Position numbers and translations under genes: made by a program
NCBI GenBank assembly: GCA_017451665.1
Contig: JAFTNX010000115.1
Coordinates: 1 to 10,554 of the forward strand
DNA length: 10,554 nucleotides
From: Oscillospiraceae bacterium
Lineage (GTDB): Bacteria; Bacillota; Clostridia; Oscillospirales; Ruminococcaceae
Direction: 5' to 3'
Shown here: positions 1 through 6,382 of the stretch, one piece after another
Position numbering within the stretch: the stretch's first letter is position 1
Layout: each line of letters starts with the position of its first letter
Notes under the pieces: model-generated
Database searches by the model: none
What the model was told of the DNA's origin: nothing
Seen by the model: the letters and a program-made list of their open reading frames with translations, nothing else

Positions 1-491
1 GTGTACTGTGTAAGTTTTCCCTCTCTTGTAAGGTCAGGAAAATCCCATTGTCTTAAAACCTCGTATGTTGCAATAGCAACGGTATTTGAAAGATTAAGAC
101 TTCGAAGATTATTTCTCATAGGAACTCTCACGCAGTTTTTTCTGTTTTCAAAGAGAAGTTTTTCAGGAAGTCCCTTATCTTCTCTCCCAAAAACAAGATA
201 GCAATTATTTTCATAACTTACATCGCTGTAAGTATTTTCTCCCTTTGTGGTAAAAAAATAATATTCGCCTTTATTTTTCTCAAAAAATTCTTCAAGATTT
301 TCGTATTCGTAAATTTCAAGCTTATCCCAATAGTCAAGTCCTGCCCTTTTAAGCTGTTTATCGGTAATTGTAAACCCATAAGGCTTTACAAGGTGCAAAG
401 CAACTCCCGTTACAGCGCAGGTTCTTGAAATATTTCCTGTATTCTGTGGGATTTGTGGTTCAACAAGAACTATATTGAGTTTGTGTATCAT
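1..491 (-). CDS. trmL: tRNA (cytidine(34)-2'-O)-methyltransferase TrmL, 3' end cut by window edge
   Basis: This SpoU/TrmH-type (SPOUT) methyltransferase puts a 2'-O-methyl group on the wobble nucleotide of tRNA-Leu isoacceptors, using SAM in the cytoplasm. ATG at 491-489 begins a reading frame open to the left edge, with 163 complete codons visible, already the length of a normal TrmL, so only a few C-terminal residues should be missing. Visible motifs are the N-terminal EPQIPQNTGNISRTC segment (residues 11-25), the LVFGREDKGLPE SAM-knot motif (99-110) and VPMRNNLRSLNLSNTVAI (123-140), which together are diagnostic. The start is supported by AAAGGA about 8 nt upstream. The gene follows the amidase by 17 bp with no terminator between, so it is probably the last of three cotranscribed genes. 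Family assignment is firm; the exact tRNA target is inferred from the family. Confidence 0.93.
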   Translation of the reverse strand, partial: MIHKLNIVLVEPQIPQNTGNISRTCAVTGVALHLVKPYGFTITDKQLKRAGLDYWDKLEIYEYENLEEFFEKNKGEYYFFTTKGENTYSDVSYENNCYLVFGREDKGLPEKLLFENRKNCVRVPMRNNLRSLNLSNTVAIATYEVLRQWDFPDLTREGKLTQY

Positions 492-508
492 AAAAACTTT
501 CCTTTATT

Positions 509-1237
509 TTATGCTTTTCCAAGATAGTCATTTATTCCTTTAAAAATTGTAAAAGCAACCTTTTTCTGATAGCTTTCTGTCATCAGCAGGTCAGCCTCTT
601 CAGGATTTGAAAGAAATCCACATTCAATCATAACAGACGGCACTTCTGCGTAATAAATCAGGTACAAATCGTCGCCTGTCAGCTTGACTTCCCTTTCGTT
701 ATCAGGCTGAATATTATCAACAAAAGCCTGCTGTAAACAAAGTGCAAGGTTAACGCTGTCGGGGTTAGTTTCGCTATAAAACATCTGTGCCCCGTTATAT
801 TTTGAATCAGTATACTGATTCTGATGAATTGAAAGTGCAATAGCATTATCACAGCTATTGAATATTTCAAGGCGGTTTTTCATATCAGATTTCTTCTGAT
901 TTGAAAGCCCTGTAATTCCTTCGTCGTGAATGGATTTATCGCTGTCCCTTGTAACCACAACCTCATAACCATAGGCTTCAAGAAGGGCTTTAAGATTAAG
1001 CATAATATTAAGGTTTATCCCCTTTTCGCTGACACCATTATAGGAAACACAGCCACCGTCCATTCCGCCGTGACCTGCGTCAAGGATAATTGTAGGAAGG
1101 TCGTTTTCGCTTACCCACGCTGTGGAAGTCACAACAGCTTTTTCTTCACCCGCTGTTTTAATATTGTCAGCAAAACCCACAGCCACAAGATAACACACAA
1201 CCAGCACAAGCGTGCTTATCATTTTAAATTTACTCAC
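509..1237 (-). CDS. cwlD: N-acetylmuramoyl-L-alanine amidase (Amidase_3), CwlD-like
   Basis: This zinc amidase cleaves the bond between muramic acid and L-alanine in peptidoglycan. In spore formers CwlD removes peptides from cortex glycan so that muramic-delta-lactam can form, which germination requires. From the chosen GTG at 1237 the protein has 242 residues: one N-terminal hydrophobic signal/anchor (about 5-22), a short linker, then the catalytic domain. Zinc ligands and catalytic residues of Amidase_3 are visible: His56 in DAGHGG, Glu71 in SEKGINL, His138 in LSIHQN and Glu205 in MIECGF. An in-frame GTG at 1255 would add six residues but has no ribosome site; GGGGTG lies 5 nt before the GTG at 1237. 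Length and the single anchor fit CwlD better than multi-domain autolysins, but a vegetative amidase cannot be excluded. The gene is 60 bp downstream of the membrane protein and 17 bp upstream of trmL. Confidence 0.88.
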   Translation of the reverse strand: MSKFKMISTLVLVVCYLVAVGFADNIKTAGEEKAVVTSTAWVSENDLPTIILDAGHGGMDGGCVSYNGVSEKGINLNIMLNLKALLEAYGYEVVVTRDSDKSIHDEGITGLSNQKKSDMKNRLEIFNSCDNAIALSIHQNQYTDSKYNGAQMFYSETNPDSVNLALCLQQAFVDNIQPDNEREVKLTGDDLYLIYYAEVPSVMIECGFLSNPEEADLLMTESYQKKVAFTIFKGINDYLGKA

Positions 1238-1297
1238 ATCTACACCCCGTCTCACAAATTCTAATAAAATTTATGTGACGGCATTTAAAAATATGAG

Positions 1298-1864
1298 TTA
1301 AATTCCGTTATCTCTGCCCTTATACATTACCTTTTCAGCAACATCTATATTCTCATATCCCACTCTGTAAACTATAACACAGGTAAGGAAAATAAAAATC
1401 TGCATAAAATACATAATTACAATTGCCCCGATATTATATTCAAGAGGGTTTCCGATATGTCCATGAATAGGAATATCAACCATAGGCACAAAGTATGTAT
1501 TGAAAAGGTGAAACAGTGCGCACCAGTTTCTCGGAATTATATCAAGGTAAGCAATAAGTGCAACAGTAGAAACTATCAGTCCCGGAAGCATCATAAAAAT
1601 CCCCATTGGAATTCCGAAATTCTTACAATCAGGCTTTTTCTTGTATTTAACGTTATCCTTTACCTTTGAGCTGAATTTTAAAATATAGTCAGCAAGCAGT
1701 CCACAAACAACTCCCGTTGTACAAAGTCCCACAAGAAAGCTGACAATAACGCCCTTTCCATAAACGAACATATAAACCATAAGTATCATAGTACAAGCAA
1801 GGTCAGCTATAAGAAGTCTTACATAGCCACCTAAAATTTTCATAAGCTTGTCGTGTCTGTCCAT
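1298..1864 (-). CDS. Unrecognised four-helix membrane protein
   Basis: I do not recognise a family for this 188-residue protein. It has four hydrophobic segments at about residues 13-35, 39-63, 84-108 and 143-166. Helices 2 and 3 are separated by a strongly basic stretch (about 64-82, including KYKKKPDCK), which the positive-inside rule places in the cytoplasm together with the N-terminus (MDRHDKLMK) and C-terminus. The loop between helices 3 and 4 is long and carries an IPIHGHIGNP segment. No catalytic signature, lipobox or transporter motif is evident. It starts with ATG at 1864 after GAGGGAAGAG and is the first gene behind the promoter at 1907-1935. No terminator separates it from the amidase, so it probably belongs to an envelope-related operon, but that is only context. 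Confidence 0.75.
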   Translation of the reverse strand: MDRHDKLMKILGGYVRLLIADLACTMILMVYMFVYGKGVIVSFLVGLCTTGVVCGLLADYILKFSSKVKDNVKYKKKPDCKNFGIPMGIFMMLPGLIVSTVALIAYLDIIPRNWCALFHLFNTYFVPMVDIPIHGHIGNPLEYNIGAIVIMYFMQIFIFLTCVIVYRVGYENIDVAEKVMYKGRDNGI

Positions 1865-1906
1865 AGTATCTCTTCCCTCACAAAAAAATCTAATACATAC
1901 ACAATT

Positions 1907-1935
1907 ATTTTACCACATTATAAATTAAATTGCAA
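1907..1935 (-). promoter_or_regulatory. Sigma-A-type promoter for the membrane protein-amidase-trmL operon
   Basis: Read on the minus strand: -35 TTGCAA (1935-1930), a 17-bp spacer ending TGTGG, and -10 TAAAAT (1912-1907). The TGG just before the -10 is an extended -10 element. Expected start is near 1900, giving a leader of about 35 nt before the ATG at 1864. Confidence 0.75.
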
Positions 1936-1960
1936 CAAATAATTTATTAAACATTTGCTG

Positions 1961-1966
1961 TATAAT
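1961..1966 (+). promoter_or_regulatory. Possible -10 element (TATAAT) for the 38-residue peptide
   Basis: A perfect TATAAT lies 43 nt before the ATG at 2009, but no good -35 sits 16-18 bp upstream; the nearest TTGCAA is 25 bp away and belongs to the divergent promoter. Weak evidence taken alone. Confidence 0.3.
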
Positions 1967-2008
1967 TTCACTCAGATTACAAATAATATCACGGAAAGAA
2001 GGTTTGTT

Positions 2009-2125
2009 ATGATAAAAAAAGATGATGACACAAAGATATACATTCCAAAAGAAAAGAAAAAATTCATCACAAATACCACAGACAACTCCCCCACAAAAAT
2101 ATACAAGATAAAGAAAAACAGTTGA
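2009..2125 (+). CDS. Candidate small basic peptide, 38 residues
   Basis: ATG at 2009 opens a 38-codon frame ending in TGA at 2123-2125. It is preceded by AGAAGG with a 6-nt spacer, among the better ribosome sites in the window, and by a TATAAT at 1961. The product has 11 lysines, no arginine, cysteine or tryptophan, and no hydrophobic segment. It has an internal repeat: DDDTKIYIPKEKKK near the start is echoed by SPTKIYKIKKNS at the end (TKIY at 8-11 and 29-32). The stop codon lies inside the -35 hexamer of the promoter for the downstream reductase, so the two are packed tightly. I recognise no family. It may be a real small protein, or an A-rich stretch that happens to be open. Confidence 0.4.
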   Translation: MIKKDDDTKIYIPKEKKKFITNTTDNSPTKIYKIKKNS

Positions 2126-2150
2126 ATAAATAAAAAATCTGTGGTAAAAT
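2122..2150 (+). promoter_or_regulatory. Sigma-A-type promoter for the FabG-like gene
   Basis: -35 TTGAAT (2122-2127), 17-bp spacer, -10 TAAAAT (2145-2150), with an extended TGG immediately before the -10. The 11-mer TGTGGTAAAAT is identical to the one in the divergent promoter at 1907-1935. Expected start is near 2157, a leader of about 25 nt. Confidence 0.75.
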
Positions 2151-2181
2151 GTTTTTGTAAAAAAACTTTTTGGGGTGGATT

Positions 2182-2895
2182 ATGAAAACTGCTGTTGTTA
2201 CAGGTGGCACAAGAGGAATAGGAAAAAGCATCAGCGAAATGCTTTTGAAAAACGGATACAGGGTTTTTGCTGTTTATTGTGAAAACGACGCTTGTGCTAT
2301 GGAATTTAAAAATACACATAATGGCGAAATGCTTGAAATTATAAAGTGTGATATTTCTGACGGAAAAAACGTTGAGGATACTTTCAAGAAAATCGGTAAT
2401 GTTGATTTGCTTGTAAACAACGCAGGGATTGCTGACATTAATCTTTTGACCGATTTAAGTGACGAAAGAATTGAAAGAATAATTTCTGTGAATTTAACCG
2501 GTGCGATTTTTACCACAAAGGCTGTTTTGCCGTATATGGTAAATCAGAAGTGCGGAAACATCATTAACATCTCTTCAATGTGGGGCGAAGTTGGTGCTTC
2601 CTGCGAGGCTGTTTACAGCGCTGCAAAGGCAGGGCTTATTGGCTTTACAAAAGCTATGGCTAAGGAAGTCGGTCTTAGTGGAATTCGTGTAAACTGCATC
2701 ACAGCAGGAGTTATTATGACCGAAATGAACAAAAACCTCGACGAAGAAACCATCAATTCCCTGAGAGAAGAAACACCTTTGAACAAAATCGGCACTCCTG
2801 ATGACGTTGCAAACGCAGTTGAATATCTTATCTCTGAAAAAGCGTCATTTATCACCGGTGAAGTCCTCAAAGTCAACGGAGGCCTCGTAATTTAG
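2182..2895 (+). CDS. fabG: Short-chain dehydrogenase/reductase, FabG family (3-oxoacyl-ACP reductase-like)
   Basis: This classical SDR is probably an NAD(P)H-dependent reductase of 3-oxoacyl thioesters or a similar ketone. The 237-residue protein has TGGTRGIG (7-14, dinucleotide binding), NNAG (79-82), Asn104, Ser132 in NISS, Tyr145 and Lys149 in YSAAK, the full Asn-Ser-Tyr-Lys set. The usual PG after the sixth strand is AG here (TAGVIMTEM, about 174-182), and the C-terminal ITGEVLKVNGG is typical. ATG at 2182 is chosen because GGGGTGG lies just upstream; a TTG at 2170 in the same frame overlaps that ribosome site. The gene stands alone between its own promoter and terminator, away from other fatty-acid genes, so it may be a paralogue with another substrate. 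Family is firm; substrate is not. Confidence 0.88.
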   Translation: MKTAVVTGGTRGIGKSISEMLLKNGYRVFAVYCENDACAMEFKNTHNGEMLEIIKCDISDGKNVEDTFKKIGNVDLLVNNAGIADINLLTDLSDERIERIISVNLTGAIFTTKAVLPYMVNQKCGNIINISSMWGEVGASCEAVYSAAKAGLIGFTKAMAKEVGLSGIRVNCITAGVIMTEMNKNLDEETINSLREETPLNKIGTPDDVANAVEYLISEKASFITGEVLKVNGGLVI

Positions 2896-2910
2896 GGGTT
2901 TTGCAAATAG

Positions 2911-2932
2911 TGTAAAGATATTTCACTTTACA
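2911..2932. repeat. 7-bp inverted repeat in the 3' region of the FabG-like gene
   Basis: TGTAAAG at 2911-2917 and CTTTACA at 2926-2932 pair perfectly around an 8-nt loop, 15 bp after the stop codon. It has no T-run, so it is not a terminator itself; it could be a 3'-UTR hairpin. Confidence 0.4.
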
Positions 2933-2948
2933 TATAAAAGCATACAAA

Positions 2949-2976
2949 AAACGCATCTCAGCGAAGAGATGCGTTT
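2949..2976. terminator. Bidirectional intrinsic terminator between the FabG-like and GH26 genes
   Basis: An 11-bp perfect stem (2949-2959 with 2966-2976; core CGCATCTC/GAGATGCG) surrounds a 6-nt loop. It is followed by TTTAATTTTTT on the plus strand and by a T-rich tract on the minus strand. It lies between two convergent genes and can end both transcripts. Confidence 0.9.
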
Positions 2977-2985
2977 AATTTTTTA

Positions 2986-4650
2986 TTATTTATTTGCAAG
3001 ATAAGCCTCTGTATCAATCGGATAGCAGGTCAGGTCAGGAAGCTCTGACAAAGTGAGAACTCTGTCATGAGAATAAACCTTCTGCCATGTTTCAAGTGGT
3101 GTATACTGGTCAGAAAGCTGTGCGTCCTTGAGAGTAAATTCACCACTCCATACTGAGAACCATGACCATCTTGTTCCCTCTGTCATACAAAGGTCCGGGT
3201 CTGGGATTACGCCGTTTTCTGAAAGAGCGATAATCTTATTTGTTGAAGTAGAGCCCTTGATATAATCAAAGATTTCCTTCTGAGTTGTTGTATCGTGTTC
3301 GGCAGCATAAATATCATAGCTAATCATATCAACATATTCATCGCCAGGATACCAGTCTACATTCTGTGCATTCCATACCCAGATAAGATTGTCAATCTTA
3401 TGGTAGTTTGTAAGTCTGTCATAAAGGAGAATCCACAACTGCTTATATGGTTCTGCACCTGATGTTCCCCACCAGAACCAAGGGTTATTCCACTTAGGGT
3501 CGCCACCTGCTTCGTGAAGTGGTCTCCACAAAATCGGAATATCCATAGCTTCAAGTTCCTTAAGTGCTACTGCAATAGCGTCAATGTCGCTTAAAAGCTT
3601 TTCATAGCCTTCAGGGTCTTCACCACTAAGAGCCTTGCCCAGATTAAAGTTTGTGGAATCAGCGTAAAATCCTCTCCACCAAGGCTGGTCATTTACTTCG
3701 AGGTAGCCGTCAGGAGCATTCCAATGCCATGCAAGTGTTACAATACCGCCCTTGGCATTCCATTCCATAGCGTGAAGGATTACATTTGAAGTTGAACCAT
3801 GTGACACACGGCTTGGCGAAAGTTCGATAAGGTCAAGTCCCATAATAGCAGGATAGTCGTTGAACTGTCTTTTAAGTTCCTTGAATTCTCTTGATTCAAG
3901 ACCACCTACGCCACTATTTTCAGCAGCATAGTTACCTGAAATAATATATTTTCCATAAACGTCAACAAGGAAGCTGTAAAGACGCTTTGTTCTGTCGCTT
4001 GCATTTGGATTTGAAAGTGTTTTTGAAACCTCAAACAATGCAGGGTCAACAGCTGCAGCTGCGCTTATTGTGAACTTGTCAACATAAATTCCTGTATTAT
4101 CATAAGCAACAGAAATTTTTCTTGTACCCTCTTCAAGCTCGATTTTTTCAAGCTTATATTCAGCAAAGTTATTACTGTCATTGATTTTAAGTGAAGTTAC
4201 CTTTTCGCCGTCGATAAGCACTGAACCCATCTTTTCAGATGCGTCACCACCTGCGATAAACACAAGGTCATAAACTCCACCGTCAGCAATTTCTACTTCA
4301 AACTCAACTGATGCGCCAGCAGAAGAAACTGCTGCAAAGCCTTCACCGGAGAATTCCCCTAAAAACTTACTGTTGTATGTAGTAGTTGAGCCTACATATG
4401 TACCACTTTCCCCTTCAATTTCAACCTTGAAATCAGGGTCAACATTGCTTTCAATCACAAAGTCGCTCAAATCAAAATCCCCGAGAGTTTCCACAACCTC
4501 TTTTACAGGTGGCTTAACGTCTTCAGGAAGCTTTTCGGTAGCTTCAGTAGTTGTTTTCTTTTCTTCCTTATTATCCTTGTCACCACAAGCAGTAACTGAA
4601 AGACACATAACTACTGCAAGCATTCCTGCAATAATTCTTTTTATCTTCAT
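2986..4650 (-). CDS. GH26 family lipoprotein (endo-beta-1,4-mannanase-like) with CBM35/CBM6-like domain
   Basis: GH26 enzymes mostly hydrolyse beta-1,4-mannan, glucomannan or galactomannan with retention. The 554-residue protein begins with a lipoprotein signal (KRIIAGMLAVVMCLSVTAC, Cys22 lipidated), then an acidic/Thr-rich linker (23-58). A beta-rich domain at about 78-197 has the look of a CBM35/CBM6 module (GGVYDLVF near 124-131, GIYVDKFTIS near 187-196). The catalytic domain covers about 208-550. Visible catalytic features are WRPLHE with acid/base Glu380, ALSENG with nucleophile Glu478, AWHW at 307-310, and WFWWG at 391-395. No dockerin or transmembrane anchor is seen, so it should be tethered outside the membrane by lipid. 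ATG at 4650 follows TAGGAG at a 7-nt spacing. It is monocistronic, with no sugar transporter or other hydrolase beside it. Some GH26 members act on other glucans, so the substrate is inferred. Confidence 0.92.
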   Translation of the reverse strand: MKIKRIIAGMLAVVMCLSVTACGDKDNKEEKKTTTEATEKLPEDVKPPVKEVVETLGDFDLSDFVIESNVDPDFKVEIEGESGTYVGSTTTYNSKFLGEFSGEGFAAVSSAGASVEFEVEIADGGVYDLVFIAGGDASEKMGSVLIDGEKVTSLKINDSNNFAEYKLEKIELEEGTRKISVAYDNTGIYVDKFTISAAAAVDPALFEVSKTLSNPNASDRTKRLYSFLVDVYGKYIISGNYAAENSGVGGLESREFKELKRQFNDYPAIMGLDLIELSPSRVSHGSTSNVILHAMEWNAKGGIVTLAWHWNAPDGYLEVNDQPWWRGFYADSTNFNLGKALSGEDPEGYEKLLSDIDAIAVALKELEAMDIPILWRPLHEAGGDPKWNNPWFWWGTSGAEPYKQLWILLYDRLTNYHKIDNLIWVWNAQNVDWYPGDEYVDMISYDIYAAEHDTTTQKEIFDYIKGSTSTNKIIALSENGVIPDPDLCMTEGTRWSWFSVWSGEFTLKDAQLSDQYTPLETWQKVYSHDRVLTLSELPDLTCYPIDTEAYLANK

Positions 4651-4686
4651 AGCTATACTCCTAACTACATAAAATATTATAACTTT

Positions 4687-4714
4687 AATATATCATATTT
4701 TTAATCAAAGTCAA
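4687..4714 (-). promoter_or_regulatory. Sigma-A-type promoter for the GH26 gene
   Basis: Minus strand: -35 TTGACT (4714-4709), 16-bp spacer ending TGA, -10 TATATT (4692-4687). It is the only promoter here with a 16-bp spacer. Expected start is near 4680, giving a leader of about 30 nt. Confidence 0.7.
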
Positions 4715-4789
4715 GGCAATTTCAGACACTTTTACAATCCATTAAAACTATTAAACGGTTTCGTTATTTTGAAAACGATTTTTGTGAAC

Positions 4790-4818
4790 AAAATAAAAAG
4801 AGCAGATTTCTCTGCTCT
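4790..4818 (-). terminator. Intrinsic terminator of the NlpC/P60 hydrolase gene
   Basis: On the minus strand a perfect 8-bp stem AGAGCAGA/TCTGCTCT with a GAAA tetraloop (4818-4799) is followed by TTTTATTTTG, starting 4 nt after the stop codon. Confidence 0.9.
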
Positions 4819-4822
4819 GTAA

Positions 4823-6181
4823 TTATTCAACAAGTCTTTTGATACAGGTGATGTGATTATATCTTGCAACTGTATCTGAATATGAAACAACAATTCCTGT
4901 TGCATAGCTTTCAGCGTGAATAATTTTTCCGTCGCCGATATAAAGTGCAACGTGATAGATTGAAGAATAGCTGCTTCCACCGTAGAAAATAAGGTCGCCA
5001 GGCTTCATTTCGTTATATTTTACGCTTCTTCCGTAGTTAGCCTGCTGTGATGCCTTATGTGGAAGTTTAATTCCTATTTTAGCATAACACTGCATTGTAA
5101 GACCTGAACAGTCGGTAGCTCCCGGCTTACTTCCACCGAAAACATATCTTCCACCGACCATACTTCTTGCCATACTGATAACCTTGCTTATATCACCCGA
5201 ATAAACCTCATTGGTATCCCCTGAGATATTCCCAGAAGTAGAGCCGTTTGCACCAGGTCCGTTATTGTTTGACTGATTGTTATTTGACTGATTGTTCTTT
5301 TCTTCCTCTTCTTTTTTCTGCTGTTCCAAAAGCTCCTGCTGAAGCTTTTCAAATTCAAGTCTTTCCTGTTCTTCCTTCTTCTGCTGTTCAAGTTCAGAAA
5401 GTGTATCTTCCACATCGTCCTTTTCAGCTTCAAGTTCAGCCTGCTGTTTGAAGTATTCCTCCTGCCACTTGAGAAGCTCTTCCTTACTCTTTGTACTTTC
5501 TTCATACAAAGCCTCAAGCTCGTCCTGTTCAGCAATAAGATTTGTAAGCTCTGTGCTGTATTCCTGCATTTTTACAGTAATCTCGCCACGTTTGATTTCA
5601 AGAGCCTCAACCTCAGCCTCCTGCTGTTTTTTAAGGTCTACAAGTTCATCAAGCACCTTATCGTCATAAGCAGCAACTCGCTTTATAAGTTCAACTCGCA
5701 TAAGGGTATCATAAAAATCCCCAGAGCCCATAATTACATTAGCGTAAGTATCATTTCCCGAGATATACATAGCTCTCAGTCTTAATCCGAAGTCGTCAAT
5801 TCCCTTAGTGATTTCCTCTTCTCTCTCGGAAATTTCCTTTTCAGACGCTCTGATTTGTTCGTCAAGCTGTGCAATTTCATTTTCCAAATCGGAAATATAA
5901 AATTCCATAGTAGTAATCTGGTCGAATGTATTTTTAATCTGTTCGTCAAGAATAGCCTGACGTTCGATTTCATTTTCGATAGAATTTTCTGTGCTGTCAA
6001 GCTTATTCTGAAGCTCCTGCTCCTTTTGTTCAAGGGCGTCAAGCTTCTGCTGATACTCGCTGATTTGTCCGTCAAGAGAAGTCGCAGAGGCATTTTCAGT
6101 ATAATTTTCAGCCGGGTTTATAAGCATAGCACAGCATATAACAAAAGCTGTAAGTGTAGCAATAACAGATTTGAATTTCAC
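4823..6181 (-). CDS. Secreted coiled-coil NlpC/P60 peptidoglycan hydrolase, PcsB/CwlO-like
   Basis: A cell-wall D,L-endopeptidase of the type that loosens peptidoglycan during elongation or division. From GTG at 6181 it has 452 residues: a signal peptide (about 1-32, ending ENASA), a long coiled coil rich in Glu, Gln and Lys (about 36-295), an Asn/Gln/Ser/Gly linker (about 296-330), and a C-terminal NlpC/P60 domain (about 333-452). The catalytic cysteine is Cys358 in TDCSG and the histidine is His410 in YHVALYIG; His422 in IIHAES is the likely third residue. The segment RLRAMYISGN with following RVELIKRV (about 134-169) is typical of PcsB/CwlO N-domains, where FtsEX activates the enzyme through the coiled coil. 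AAAGGAG lies 8 nt before this GTG. A TTG at 6217 in the same frame is inside the -10 element, so it cannot be the start. The gene has its own promoter and terminator. Confidence 0.9.
   Translation of the reverse strand: MKFKSVIATLTAFVICCAMLINPAENYTENASATSLDGQISEYQQKLDALEQKEQELQNKLDSTENSIENEIERQAILDEQIKNTFDQITTMEFYISDLENEIAQLDEQIRASEKEISEREEEITKGIDDFGLRLRAMYISGNDTYANVIMGSGDFYDTLMRVELIKRVAAYDDKVLDELVDLKKQQEAEVEALEIKRGEITVKMQEYSTELTNLIAEQDELEALYEESTKSKEELLKWQEEYFKQQAELEAEKDDVEDTLSELEQQKKEEQERLEFEKLQQELLEQQKKEEEEKNNQSNNNQSNNNGPGANGSTSGNISGDTNEVYSGDISKVISMARSMVGGRYVFGGSKPGATDCSGLTMQCYAKIGIKLPHKASQQANYGRSVKYNEMKPGDLIFYGGSSYSSIYHVALYIGDGKIIHAESYATGIVVSYSDTVARYNHITCIKRLVE
5261..5296 (-). repeat. 15-bp tandem repeat encoding the NNQSN linker of the NlpC/P60 hydrolase
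   Basis: Two near-identical 15-bp units plus a partial one encode NNQSNNNQSNNN in the low-complexity linker between coiled coil and catalytic domain. Such a repeat could change copy number between strains, altering linker length. Confidence 0.7.
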
Positions 6182-6216
6182 TGCAAAATCTCCTTTCATA
6201 AAATCAATACAAGACA

Positions 6217-6245
6217 ATTATAACAGAAATGGTTACAAATTGCAA
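6217..6245 (-). promoter_or_regulatory. Strong sigma-A-type promoter for the NlpC/P60 hydrolase gene
   Basis: Minus strand: -35 TTGCAA (6245-6240), 17-bp spacer, perfect -10 TATAAT (6222-6217) with extended TGT. Expected start is near 6210, about 29 nt before the GTG. The spacer and -10 contain TGTAAC and TGTTAT starting 12 bp apart, close to but not exactly the WalR (VicR) direct repeat, whose units are 11 bp apart. Confidence 0.85.
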
Positions 6246-6279
6246 CCCTTTTGTAATATTTTACTATTTTTTCACAAAC

Positions 6280-6306
6280 AAAAAAGACCGTCCGATTAAG
6301 ACAGCC
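6280..6306 (-). terminator. Intrinsic terminator ending the candidate small RNA
   Basis: On the minus strand, GGCUGUC (6306-6300) pairs with GACGGUC (6292-6286) in a 7-bp stem with two G-U pairs and a 7-nt loop, directly followed by six U residues (6285-6280). The G-U pairs form only in the minus-strand RNA, which sets the direction. Confidence 0.75.
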
Positions 6307-6376
6307 TTTCCTGTTAGAAATGGGGTATGTTTTTAAGAGGATTACGAATGATTTTGAGTTAGCCATTGCTAACTGC
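6280..6376 (-). ncRNA. Candidate small RNA, about 97 nt, unknown family
   Basis: Between the yebC terminator and the NlpC/P60 promoter lies a complete transcription unit with no credible ORF. A near-consensus promoter (6383-6411) predicts a start near 6376, and an intrinsic terminator ends it at about 6280. The 5' end folds into a 7-bp perfect hairpin with an AATG loop (6374-6357). A roughly 50-nt stretch follows with little obvious structure and with C-rich motifs UCCUCU (6341-6336) and UACCCCA (6327-6321), then the terminator hairpin. A second CUAAC (6317-6313) could compete with the first hairpin for GUUAG. An ATG at 6378 sits at or before the predicted start with no ribosome site, and its frame runs through the terminator and the next promoter. 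The C-rich loops recall antisense seeds of Gram-positive sRNAs, but that is inference. It could instead be an attenuated leader of the hydrolase gene. The gene-free stretch 6182-6489 holds this unit plus neighbouring control signals. Confidence 0.5.
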
Positions 6377-6382
6377 ATTTAT

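Noticed and set aside
926..1264. Open frame of 112 codons on the plus strand opposite the amidase gene
   Set aside because: It is a shadow of a well-supported gene; the antisense protein is Phe/His/Asn-rich and has no ribosome site or promoter.
5188..6093. Several open frames of 70-120 codons over the coiled-coil region on both strands
   Set aside because: They arise from the repetitive Glu/Gln/Lys codons of the coiled coil and are low-complexity (Ser/Phe/Leu or Arg/Lys-rich) shadows.
6182..6217. Longer start (TTG at 6217) for the NlpC/P60 hydrolase
   Set aside because: The TTG falls inside the TATAAT of the gene's own promoter, while GTG at 6181 has AAAGGAG upstream and begins a proper signal peptide.
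6196..6378. A 60-codon minus-strand ORF covering the candidate small RNA
   Set aside because: Its ATG is at or before the predicted transcription start, it has no ribosome site, and the frame runs through an intrinsic terminator and the next gene's promoter. Its composition does not look like a protein family.
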